DNA of 9,606 nucleotides from CAYOBW01 sp964402115 (GCA_964402115.1 CAYOBW010000284.1:1-9606), one strand, 5' to 3'. Counted from the first letter of the stretch, positions 1-6,719 are shown. The notes: a model not told the origin generated them from the sequence alone. Program-made: numbers and translations.

Positions 1-70
1 TGTCTGAGACCGGCTTGTCTGAGACTTCAGTCGTAAGTCATTGGTTTGCAACTAAACGGCTTTTCGATCT

Positions 71-161
71 CAACACCCAATATCCAGCACGGAATGTCCA
101 ATGAACAAGGGGGGAGGTGAACTTCGCCCTTGGACATTCCGTGTTGGACATTGGGTGTTCG
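71..161. repeat. Long imperfect inverted repeat (30-nt arms)
   Basis: The arms at 71-100 and 131-160 are reverse complements at 27 of 30 positions and enclose a 30-nt loop. The arm motif, of the form ggaatgtcca / tggacattcc next to acacccaat / attgggtgt, is low in GC compared with the genes, so it stands out. Sequences of this style recur as dispersed intergenic elements in PVC-type genomes, as far as I remember. The function is unknown; it could form a cruciform or an RNA hairpin. It lies too far upstream of the gene at 393 to be its terminator. Confidence 0.75.
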
Positions 162-209
162 CATGCAGTCTCGTCATGTTATCTCTGCGCGGCCTTGCGC
201 GCAGGGGGG

Positions 210-279
210 CCGGCTAAAGCCGGGACTCCAAACCGGTTTCCAGCGCGTTTACGACGTTTGGAGTCCCGCCTTCAGGCGG
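210..279. repeat. Nested palindromic repeat (three paired elements)
   Basis: A 12-nt inverted pair, gggactccaaac at 222-233 and gtttggagtccc at 256-267, is flanked by two small hairpins. These are ccggct-aa-agccgg at 210-223 and ccgcc-ttca-ggcgg at 266-279. The whole is a symmetric folded unit of about 70 nt. The layout is that of a dispersed palindromic (REP/MITE-like) element rather than a terminator, because no T-run follows and no gene ends just before it. Confidence 0.7.
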
Positions 280-383
280 TCTCCGGCCATAATGAGAACT
301 GCTGCCATCGGGCTCGCTTACCTCGTCCGACCCCCGTACACTGCTGCGCATTCCGGTGGCGGTCCGGGGTGCGGACGACCGGC

Positions 384-390
384 GGGAGGG
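384..390 (+). promoter_or_regulatory. Ribosome binding site deciding the start at 393
   Basis: GGGAGGG lies 2 nt upstream of the ATG at 393, or 3 nt counted from the GGAGG core. The spacing is short, but this is the only strong Shine-Dalgarno-like match near a start followed by a signal-peptide-like stretch. It supports 393 over the upstream in-frame GTG at 117. Confidence 0.55.
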
Positions 391-392
391 CT

Positions 393-3185
393 ATGGGTAA
401 CGGCGGACACAACGGCTGGGCGGCAGTGTCGACGCGGCTCGCGCTGGCGGCGCTGGCCGGCTGGCTGCCGGCCGTGCGTGCGGAGGCGGGGTGGATCGAG
501 GACCGTCCCGATCGCACCGTCATCCACGTCAAGGTGTTCGACCTGCCCGACCCGACCAACCCCGACACGGCGAACCGCGCGGAGGTGGCGGCGCTCCAGG
601 TTTTCCGCGAGGCGTTTCCCGCCCGCTTCGCGGCGCAGTACCGCGCCCGCTGCGAGGCCGAGCCGCAGCGCTACGGGCGCCATCGCTGGGACCGTGTCGA
701 GATCGAGCTGGAGAAGTTCACCGGCATCACCGTCGAGGGCGTGGAGGTGGACCTGCTAGCCATCGCCGGCGGCATGGCGCCGGATGTCCTGTACCTGAAT
801 TTCCGCAAGTCCGACAACTACATCCAGAACGGGTTCCTCCATCCGCTCGACCGCCCCGAAGACGGCTACCTGGCGGCCCTGACGCCGGAGGAGGTGGCGG
901 AGCGCATTCACCCGAAGCTCTGGCCCGTCATTCGCCGCAAGGGCCCCGGCGGCGCCACCCACGTCTGGGCGCTGCCCTACGGCGGCGCCCTGGGCCGCGT
1001 GCTGCTCTACCGCAAGGACCTCTTCGACCGCCACGGGCTCGCGTATCCAAACGCGGAGTGGACCTGGGACGACTTTCTCGCCGCCGCGCGCCGGCTGACC
1101 GATCCGCGGGCGGACACGTACGGGTTCCTGATGGCCCGCGGGCGGCACGAGTCGGCCCGCTGGTGCACGTTCCTCTGGTCGGCCGGCGGCGAGGTGATGA
1201 CCTGGGAGGCCGCCACCGACCAGTGGACGTGCGTGTTCGACTCGGAGGAAGCGGCGGCCGCGGCGGACTTCTACGTGCGGCTGAGCGCGGAGAAGTGGAC
1301 CGACGCCGCCGGCAAGGTGCGGCGCGGCTACACCTCCAAGGGCGTCGAGCACGTCGGCGGCAAGTGGGAGCGTGGCCAGATCGGCATGCTGATCGACTAC
1401 ATGGACGAGCGCATGCTGGGCAGCATCAACCCCGATGTGACCGGCATGGCGCCCGTGCCGCGCGCGCCGGGGGGCGGGCGCGGGGCCGAGCTCAACAGCC
1501 GCATGCTGGGGCTCTTCGCGGGGATTCGCGAGCCCGCCGTGCGTGACGCGGCCTGGGAGTTCATGCGCTTCCGCGACAGCGAGGAGGCGCTGCGGGTGCG
1601 CACCCGGGTGATGGTCGAGGGCGGGCTGGGGCCGTTCGTGCAGCCGCGGCAGCTGCGGCGGTTCGGCTATCCCGAGATCGAGCGACTGGCGCCGAAGGGG
1701 TGGGCGGAGGTGTTCGAGATCGCGGTCGCGACCGGCCATCCCGAGCCGTACGGGCGGAACAGCAACCTGGCCTACGAGCTGATGACGCTGCCGCTGCAGC
1801 GGGCCGAGCAGCTGCTGCTGCGCGACGCGCTGCCGGCGGACCCGGTCGAGCGGCAGGCGGTCCTGCGCGGGTTCCTGCGCGAGGCCTGCGCCGAGGCCAA
1901 CGAGGAGATGATGGGGCGGGTGCCCGCCCGCGAGCGGCGGATGCGCCGCGCCGTGGCGGCCCTCGTGCTGGCCGGCCTGGTGGCGGCCTTCGGCTGGGTG
2001 TTCGTGCGCCTGCCCTGGACCCTGGGCGCGGGCGTGGCGGCGGGCGGGGAGGGGGGGTGGGCGTGGCGGCGCTGCCGCTGGGCTTACGTGCTGCTGGTGC
2101 CGGCGGTGCTGACCATCGTCCTGTGGCGCTACGTGCCGCTGCTGCGCGGGTCGGTGATGGCCTTCCAGCATTACCGGCTGCTGGGGCCGTCCGCCTGGGC
2201 GGGGCTCGACAACTTCGGCGATGTCCTCTACAGCGCCGCGTGGTGGCAGGCCGTGTGGAACTCGCTGCGCTACTGCTGCCTGGTGATGGGGCTGACGTTC
2301 CTGCCGCCCATCATCCTCGCCGTGCTGCTGCAGGAAGTGCCGCGCGGGAAGTGGCTGTTTCGCACGCTCTACTACCTGCCCGCGGTGACCACGGGGATCG
2401 TGACGCTGCTGCTGTGGAAACAGTTCTACGAGCCCAGCGAGCACGGGGCGCTGAACGCGCTGGTGCTGCGGATCCCGGCCGCGGGGTTCCTGGCTGTCGG
2501 CGCGCTGCTGCTGGGGGTCTTCCTGTTGTTCGCCCGCCGCCTGCGCCTGCACGGCCTGACGGCGACGGCCTGGCTGGTGGCCGGCGCCGGGGCGCTGGTG
2601 GCGCTGACCGCGTGGAAGCTGGCCGCCCCGATCCTGCTGCCGCGCGGGGAGCCGCTGGCGGCCAGCCTGTCGCTGCTCGGCGCGCGCCTCCTGTCCCACA
2701 CGCCGGAGCCCTACCTGTGGCTGCACCGCCCGGAGACGGCGATGCTCGCCTGCGTGCTGCCCCTGGCCTGGGCCGGCATGGGCCCCGGCTGCCTGATCTA
2801 CCTCGCCGCGCTGAAGACCATCCCCGAGGAGTTCTACGAGGCCGCCGATCTCGACGGCGCCACCTTCGTGGACAAGATCCTGTTCGTCGTGTTCCCGTCG
2901 CTCAAGGCGCTGCTCATCATCAACTTCGTCGGCGCTTTCATCGGCGCCTGGTACGGGGCGACCGCGAACATCCTGGCGATGACCGGCGGGGCGGCCAACA
3001 CGGAGGTCGCCGGCCTGCACATCTGGTACAAGGCCTTCACCTTCCTCCGCTTCGGGCCGGCCACGGCCATGGCCTGGCTGCTCGGCTTCATGCTGTTGGG
3101 CTTCACGGTGCAGCAGTTGCGCCTGCTCTGGCGCATGGACTTCCGGGCCGAGGGCGGCGCGCCGGACGCCGCGGGAGGGCGCTGA
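393..3185 (+). CDS. ABC sugar importer: solute-binding protein fused to MalF-type permease
   Basis: This encodes a 930-residue fusion. Residues 12-30 form a signal-like hydrophobic segment ending AVRAEA. Residues of about 40-510 look like a family 1 (sugar-type) extracellular binding protein: APDVLYLNF, ALPYGG, TWDDFLAAARRL, the WERGQIGML segment and a C-terminal helical part. A membrane helix at about 519-540 links to a permease of the MalF/UgpA type. Its helices lie at about 564-586, 625-647, 657-676, 783-807, 836-856 and 884-911, and its EAA loop at 811-837 (PEEFYEAADLDGA) contacts the ATPase. Two extra helices (697-715, 724-744) sit between helix 3 and the EAA loop. Binding protein and permease are normally separate polypeptides, so here the receptor would be tethered to its channel. 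There is no lipobox cysteine. The gene is followed by the MalG-type partner after 4 nt. The substrate is unknown, though family context suggests a saccharide. Import would need an ATPase encoded elsewhere. Confidence 0.88.
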   Translation: MGNGGHNGWAAVSTRLALAALAGWLPAVRAEAGWIEDRPDRTVIHVKVFDLPDPTNPDTANRAEVAALQVFREAFPARFAAQYRARCEAEPQRYGRHRWDRVEIELEKFTGITVEGVEVDLLAIAGGMAPDVLYLNFRKSDNYIQNGFLHPLDRPEDGYLAALTPEEVAERIHPKLWPVIRRKGPGGATHVWALPYGGALGRVLLYRKDLFDRHGLAYPNAEWTWDDFLAAARRLTDPRADTYGFLMARGRHESARWCTFLWSAGGEVMTWEAATDQWTCVFDSEEAAAAADFYVRLSAEKWTDAAGKVRRGYTSKGVEHVGGKWERGQIGMLIDYMDERMLGSINPDVTGMAPVPRAPGGGRGAELNSRMLGLFAGIREPAVRDAAWEFMRFRDSEEALRVRTRVMVEGGLGPFVQPRQLRRFGYPEIERLAPKGWAEVFEIAVATGHPEPYGRNSNLAYELMTLPLQRAEQLLLRDALPADPVERQAVLRGFLREACAEANEEMMGRVPARERRMRRAVAALVLAGLVAAFGWVFVRLPWTLGAGVAAGGEGGWAWRRCRWAYVLLVPAVLTIVLWRYVPLLRGSVMAFQHYRLLGPSAWAGLDNFGDVLYSAAWWQAVWNSLRYCCLVMGLTFLPPIILAVLLQEVPRGKWLFRTLYYLPAVTTGIVTLLLWKQFYEPSEHGALNALVLRIPAAGFLAVGALLLGVFLLFARRLRLHGLTATAWLVAGAGALVALTAWKLAAPILLPRGEPLAASLSLLGARLLSHTPEPYLWLHRPETAMLACVLPLAWAGMGPGCLIYLAALKTIPEEFYEAADLDGATFVDKILFVVFPSLKALLIINFVGAFIGAWYGATANILAMTGGAANTEVAGLHIWYKAFTFLRFGPATAMAWLLGFMLLGFTVQQLRLLWRMDFRAEGGAPDAAGGR
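2466..2702 (+). other. Extra membrane-hairpin insert in the MalF-type permease domain
   Basis: This covers residues of about 692-770 of the fusion protein. In ordinary MalF-type permeases the WxxxFxPxxGxLNxxL segment is followed closely by a short periplasmic stretch and the helix before the EAA loop. Here GALNALVL is followed by two hydrophobic helices (about 697-715 and 724-744) joined by a short basic turn (ARRLRLHG). The usual periplasmic piece (TPEPYLWLHRPETA) resumes after them. An even number of helices keeps the topology of the core unchanged. Confidence 0.6.
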
Positions 3186-3189
3186 CGCC

Positions 3190-5106
3190 ATGCCGATCCT
3201 GGCTGCCATCGGCCGCCGTTCGTGGCGGGTGCGCCTCCTGGTGGGGGCGATCTACGCACTGCTCGCGCTGGGTGCGGCGAGCATGCTGTACCCCTTCCTG
3301 CTGATGCTGGCGGGCAGCACGAAGAGCGCGGCCGACGGCGCGGCCCTGCGGGTGGTGCCGGCCTACCTGGTGGACGACACCGCGCTCTACCGGAAGCACG
3401 TGGAGGGGCTGTTCAACGAATCGCTGGCCGCGGCGCGCTGCGCGTACGACGTCGCGTGGCTCTCGTTCGAGACCGCAGAGCCGCCTGCGGCCGTGCGCCC
3501 GCGGTACGTGGCGGCGTGGGAGGCCTTCGCGGCCGGCGGCGGGTTGCCGGCGGAGTCCTTCACGTGCGGCTATCTCGCCGCGCCGCAGTCGCGCGGCGTG
3601 CTGCCGCACCTGCTGCGGCGGTTCAAGGGCGAGCTGTATCGCGCCTACGATGGCGATCTCGCCGCGCTCAACCGGGCGCTGGGCACGGTTTTCGCGAACT
3701 GGAGCGCGTTCACGCTTACCGCCGAGGAGGCGCTGCCCCGGCGGCGGCGCGCCGACGGCGGCGCCTGGGGCCGCTGCCTCCAGGCGTTCAAGACGCGGCA
3801 GCCGGCGGGGCTCTGCTACGGGTTCAGCCCCGAAGGCTACTTCAAGCAGGTCTACCTGCCGGCGCAATACACGCGCGACGTCGCCGCGTACAACCGTGCC
3901 CACGGCACGGCCCACGCGACGTGGGACGCGATCCGGCTCGATCCTGCCTGCCCCGTCGGGCCGGGGCGGACGGCGGCGGAGCAGGAGGATTGGACGGCGT
4001 TCGTGCGTCACATCCTGGCCTTGGACTGGCTGCGCATGGACCCCGCCGCGGTGCCGCTCTACCGCCGCTACCTGGCCGCGCGCTACGGTGCCGTCGCGGC
4101 TCTCAACCAACGCCACGGCACCGCGTACGCCGACTTCGAGGCCATTCCGCCGGCCCTCGCGCCGCCGGCCGCGGGCTGCGCGCGCACCGACTGGGAGGCG
4201 TTCCTGCAGGGCTGGACCGACCCTGTCACCGGCGTGACCCACACCCTGCCGGTCGCGTGCGTGCGCATCGTCGGCCCGGAGTTCGCCTTCCGCGACCACT
4301 TGCGCGGCGCCTACGCGACGCTCGACGCGCTCAACGCGGACCTCGGGACGGCTTTCCGCGACTGGGCGGAGGTGCGCCCGCCGCAGCGTGAGCTCCACTA
4401 CCAGCACTTCCTGGCGCACCGCGGCCGGCTGCGGGCGGAGTTCACCGTGCGCAACTACCTCAGCGTCTTCGACTACGTGCTCGTGCACGGGCGCGGCGTC
4501 TTCAATACCGTCGTCTACTGCGGCCTGGCCGTGCTGGCGGCGCTGATCGTGAACCCGCTGGCCGCCTACGCCCTCAGCCGCTTCCGTCCGCCTTCCACCT
4601 ACAAGCTGCTGCTCCTGCTGATGCTGACCATGGCGTTCCCGCCGATGGTGACGCAGATCCCGGTGTTCCTCATGCTGCGCGAGCTGAACCTGCTCAACAC
4701 CTTCTGGGCGCTGCTGCTGCCGGGGCTCGCCAACGGCTACTCGATCTTCCTGCTGAAGGGCTTCTTCGACTCGCTGCCCCGTGAGCTGTACGAGAGCGCG
4801 GCGCTGGACGGCGCCGGGGAGGCGCGCATGTTCTGGCACATCACGCTGAGCCTGAGCCGCCCGGTGCTGGCCGTGGTGGCGCTGGATGCGTTTCGCCTGG
4901 CCTACACGAACTTCATGTTCGCCCTGCTGATTTGCCAGGACGAGCGGATGTGGACGCTGATGCCGTGGCTGTACCAGCTGCAGATGCGCAGCGGGCCGGG
5001 GGTCATCCACGCCTCCTTGATCGTGGCCGCCGTGCCCACCTTTCTGATATTCGTCTTCTGTCAGAACACGATCATGCGCGGCATCGTGGTGCCGGTCGAG
5101 AAATAG
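3190..5106 (+). CDS. MalG-type ABC sugar permease with large repeat-bearing periplasmic insert
   Basis: This encodes 638 residues, more than twice the usual 270-300 for this family. The ATG at 3190 follows a GGGAGGG at 3173-3179 and lies 4 nt after the preceding stop, so the two genes are one operon. Helix 1 is at about 15-41 (ending YPFLLMLAGSTKS, as in MalG proteins). A soluble stretch of about 375 residues follows, and the permease core resumes near residue 418 (TVRNYLSVFDYV). Helices then lie at about 438-461, 470-496, 504-523, 556-580 and 606-625. The EAA loop at 530-556 (RELYESAALDGAGEAR) is intact and should dock an ATPase. By MalG topology the insert lies in the first periplasmic loop, and its four repeats are described separately. 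It is likely the heterodimer partner of the fused MalF-type protein. The transport core is certain; the role of the insert and the substrate are not known. Confidence 0.9.
   Translation: MPILAAIGRRSWRVRLLVGAIYALLALGAASMLYPFLLMLAGSTKSAADGAALRVVPAYLVDDTALYRKHVEGLFNESLAAARCAYDVAWLSFETAEPPAAVRPRYVAAWEAFAAGGGLPAESFTCGYLAAPQSRGVLPHLLRRFKGELYRAYDGDLAALNRALGTVFANWSAFTLTAEEALPRRRRADGGAWGRCLQAFKTRQPAGLCYGFSPEGYFKQVYLPAQYTRDVAAYNRAHGTAHATWDAIRLDPACPVGPGRTAAEQEDWTAFVRHILALDWLRMDPAAVPLYRRYLAARYGAVAALNQRHGTAYADFEAIPPALAPPAAGCARTDWEAFLQGWTDPVTGVTHTLPVACVRIVGPEFAFRDHLRGAYATLDALNADLGTAFRDWAEVRPPQRELHYQHFLAHRGRLRAEFTVRNYLSVFDYVLVHGRGVFNTVVYCGLAVLAALIVNPLAAYALSRFRPPSTYKLLLLLMLTMAFPPMVTQIPVFLMLRELNLLNTFWALLLPGLANGYSIFLLKGFFDSLPRELYESAALDGAGEARMFWHITLSLSRPVLAVVALDAFRLAYTNFMFALLICQDERMWTLMPWLYQLQMRSGPGVIHASLIVAAVPTFLIFVFCQNTIMRGIVVPVEK
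3637..4374 (+). other. Four-fold protein repeat in the periplasmic insert
   Basis: Four copies of one motif lie at residues 150-174, 227-248, 291-319 and 369-395 of the MalG-type protein. The shared core is A-[LY]-N-x3-G-T-[AV]-[FHY]-x-x-[WF]-x-[AE]-[FIV]. The Asn residues are 161, 235, 306 and 382, giving steps of 74, 71 and 76. The aromatic residue falls exactly 10 after the Asn in all four (W171, W245, F316, W392). Between motifs there is a W-x-x-F type helix (WEAF at 110, WTAF at 268, WEAF at 335). The motif resembles, from memory, the YGTIEALNxxWGTxxWS..Y..WDEI segment of GH42 beta-galactosidases, which hints at a carbohydrate-related fold. The function is unknown. Confidence 0.75.
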
Positions 5107-5119
5107 GCCGGGGGAGCGT

Positions 5120-6022
5120 TCACGGACAGAAGGCGCGGACGGCGGCGATGTCGGCGACGCCGGCCGCGAGCATGACGAGCCGGTCCAGGCCCAGCGCGAC
5201 GCCCGCGCAGGCGGGTACGGCGGAGAGGTCGCGCAGGAACTCCTCGTCCACGGCGTAGACCTCCTTGCCGAGCGCGCGGCGGTCGGCGGCGCAGCGGGCG
5301 AAGCGCGCGCGCTGCTCGAGCGGGTCGGTCAGCTCGCCGTACGCGTTGGCCAACTCCATCCCGCCCACATACAGCTCCCAGCGTTCCGCGACGGGCGGCG
5401 TGTCCGGGCGCAGGCGGGCGAGCGCGGCGGCGGCGGGCGGGTAGTCGGTGAGGATGACCGGGCGGTCGCGCGGCAGGGCTGGCTCGACGAGGTTGACGAG
5501 GTCGAGATCGAACCGGTCCGCGTCGTAGTGCGTCACCGGGTTCCAGCCCGCGTGCGTGGCGAAGGCCTCCGCGACGGTGAGGCGCAGCCACTCCGCGCCC
5601 ACGTCCACGGGGCCCGCCAGGCCCGGCAGGCGGGTCGATCCGAGCAGCGCGCGGGCCACGGTGCAGAGCAGGTCACGCGTCTCGGCTGCCGCGTCGCGAT
5701 AATCGGCGCCCGCGCGGTACCACTCCAGCATGGTGTATTCGGGGTTGTGGCGTTCGCCCCGCTCGCCCCGGCGGAAACAGGGGCCGAGCTCGAAGAGGCG
5801 CGGGATGCCCGCGGCCAGCAGGCGCTTGAGATAGAGTTCGGGCGAGGTGCGCAGGTAAGCCCGGCCGCTGGGTTCGGCGTCGATGTGCAGCTCGAGCGCC
5901 GGCTGGGGCACGCGAACCGGCGTTTCCACTTCCAGGTAGCCACGCGCCGTGAAGAAGGTGCGCACGGCCTGCAGCACGCCGCTGCGGAACGCCAGGATCT
6001 CAAGCGCAGGTACGACGGCCAT
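5120..6022 (-). CDS. epmA: Elongation factor P--(R)-beta-lysine ligase
   Basis: EpmA (also PoxA/GenX/YjeA) is a class II lysyl-tRNA synthetase paralogue that activates beta-lysine with ATP and attaches it to a lysine of EF-P in the cytoplasm. At 300 residues this one lacks the N-terminal anticodon-binding domain of LysRS and matches the usual EpmA size (325 in E. coli). Visible motifs are LEVETP at 30-35, TSPELYLKRLLAAG at 59-72, motif 2 at 76-103 (HNPEYTMLEWYR) and motif 3 at 274-286 (GVALGLDRLVMLA). Ala276 corresponds to Ala298 of E. coli EpmA, where LysRS has Gly; this residue favours beta-lysine over alpha-lysine. The start at 6022 has only a weak SD but aligns with family N-termini. The gene lies 34 nt after efp in the same direction and ends 13 nt from the converging permease gene. 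Confidence 0.93.
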   Translation of the reverse strand: MAVVPALEILAFRSGVLQAVRTFFTARGYLEVETPVRVPQPALELHIDAEPSGRAYLRTSPELYLKRLLAAGIPRLFELGPCFRRGERGERHNPEYTMLEWYRAGADYRDAAAETRDLLCTVARALLGSTRLPGLAGPVDVGAEWLRLTVAEAFATHAGWNPVTHYDADRFDLDLVNLVEPALPRDRPVILTDYPPAAAALARLRPDTPPVAERWELYVGGMELANAYGELTDPLEQRARFARCAADRRALGKEVYAVDEEFLRDLSAVPACAGVALGLDRLVMLAAGVADIAAVRAFCP

Positions 6023-6056
6023 CGGGGCCAGCCTTGCGAAAGCGCGGTCGGACCGG

Positions 6057-6623
6057 CTAGCGCTTCTGCACGCGGTCGGCGTACTTGCCGGTGCGCGTGT
6101 CGATCTTGATGTTGTCGCCCTGGTTGATGAAGAGCGGCACCTGCAGTTCGTAGCCGGTGTCCAGCTTGGCAGGCTTGGTCACGTTCGTGGCGGTGTCGCC
6201 GCGTACGCCGGGCTCGGTGTAGACGATCTCCTTCACGATGAAGGTGGGAAGCGTTACTTCGATCGGCAGCGTGTGGTTGAAGAACAGCGCCTCGACTTCG
6301 GTGTCGGACACGAGGAAGAAGCGGCCGTCGCCGAGGGCCTCGGCCGGGATTTCGACCTGCTCGTAGTTCGCATCGAGAAAGGTGTAGGTGTCGCCCTCGT
6401 GGTACGAGTACTGGAGCTTCTTGGACTCGAGCTGCGGCGAGTCCAGCTTGTCGTTGGACCGGTACGACTTGCTCATCGTCGAGCCGGTGATCATGTTCCG
6501 CATCTTGCAGTTGTAGATCGCCTGCCCCTTGCCGGGCTTCGAGAAGGTGAACTCCGTGATGATCCACGGCTGGCCGTCGATCTCGATTTTCAGGCCCTTA
6601 CGCAAGTCTGACGCTTCGTACAT
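6057..6623 (-). CDS. efp: Translation elongation factor P
   Basis: EF-P binds the ribosome next to the P-site tRNA and relieves stalling at polyproline stretches. The 188-residue length equals that of E. coli EF-P. Domain I (about 1-63) is KOW-like and contains the modification loop SKPGKGQA with acceptor Lys32, equivalent to Lys34 of E. coli. Domain II (about 65-127) and domain III (about 130-185) are OB folds; the latter ends with the family signature KIDTRTGKYADRV. The start at 6623 is set by GGGAG at 6631-6635, 7 nt upstream. The downstream gene encodes EpmA, which would lysylate Lys32, so the pair is a functional unit driven by the promoter at 6654-6682. EpmB (lysine 2,3-aminomutase), which supplies beta-lysine, is not in the window. 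Confidence 0.97.
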   Translation of the reverse strand: MYEASDLRKGLKIEIDGQPWIITEFTFSKPGKGQAIYNCKMRNMITGSTMSKSYRSNDKLDSPQLESKKLQYSYHEGDTYTFLDANYEQVEIPAEALGDGRFFLVSDTEVEALFFNHTLPIEVTLPTFIVKEIVYTEPGVRGDTATNVTKPAKLDTGYELQVPLFINQGDNIKIDTRTGKYADRVQKR

Positions 6624-6630
6624 ACCATTG

Positions 6631-6635
6631 CTCCC
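6631..6635 (-). promoter_or_regulatory. Ribosome binding site of efp
   Basis: GGGAG on the minus strand lies 7 nt before the ATG at 6623. It favours this ATG over the ATG at 6637-6635, which overlaps the site itself and opens a different frame. Confidence 0.7.
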
Positions 6636-6653
6636 ATGTGTGAATAGGCGCGA

Positions 6654-6682
6654 AGATTATGAAGTGGCCGGCCGAATGTCAA
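6654..6682 (-). promoter_or_regulatory. Sigma70-like promoter of the efp-epmA operon
   Basis: On the minus strand a perfect -35 box TTGACA (6682-6677) is followed by the AT-rich stretch cataatct. The -10 box can be read as TAATCT (6659-6654) with a 17-bp spacer, or as CATAAT (6661-6656, 5 of 6 matches) with a 15-bp spacer. Transcription would start near 6647, giving a short leader of about 24 nt before the efp start. The AT-rich patch stands out in the GC-rich surroundings. Confidence 0.7.
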
Positions 6683-6695
6683 TTGCGCAGTAACG

Positions 6696-6710
6696 CAGGG
6701 AGCTTCCCTG
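6696..6710. promoter_or_regulatory. Short palindrome just upstream of the efp promoter
   Basis: CAGGGA-gct-TCCCTG is a perfect 6-bp inverted pair centred about 20 nt upstream of the -35 box. It could be an operator or chance, or it could belong to the margin of the repeat that begins at 6720. Nothing else supports a regulatory role. Confidence 0.25.
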
Positions 6711-6719
6711 GCACATGAC

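Larger units (their letters stand above)
1..392. other. Intergenic region upstream of the importer operon
   Basis: I see no credible gene here. The reading frame of the importer gene stays open back to a GTG at 117, but that stretch runs through two inverted repeats and has no protein-like composition, so I treat it as non-coding. The region opens with a 10-nt direct repeat (tgtctgagac at 1-10 and 16-25), followed by the inverted repeats at 71-161 and 210-279. I could not identify a convincing sigma70 promoter for the operon; it may lie in 280-380 or use a non-consensus sequence. Confidence 0.6.

Noticed and set aside
117..392. N-terminal extension of the binding protein-permease fusion back to the GTG at 117
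   Set aside because: The stretch runs through two inverted repeats, gives a non-protein-like sequence and would bury the signal peptide. The ATG at 393 has a Shine-Dalgarno sequence.
756..3209. 817-codon open frame on the minus strand opposite the fusion gene
   Set aside because: It is rich in Arg, Gln, His, Pro and Gly with no recognisable domain. It is an expected shadow frame in GC-rich DNA opposite a clear gene.
3637..4374. A separate glycosidase gene inserted in the permease
   Set aside because: The GH42-like resemblance is limited to a short repeated motif. The frame is continuous with the permease on both sides and no catalytic Glu pair is seen.
3103..5010. 635-codon open frame on the minus strand opposite the MalG-type gene
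   Set aside because: It has the same shadow composition and no motif, while the plus strand carries helices, an EAA loop and protein repeats.
5120..6022. Lysyl-tRNA synthetase as the identity of the ligase gene
   Set aside because: The anticodon-binding domain is missing, motif 3 is of the EpmA type with Ala276, and the neighbour is efp.
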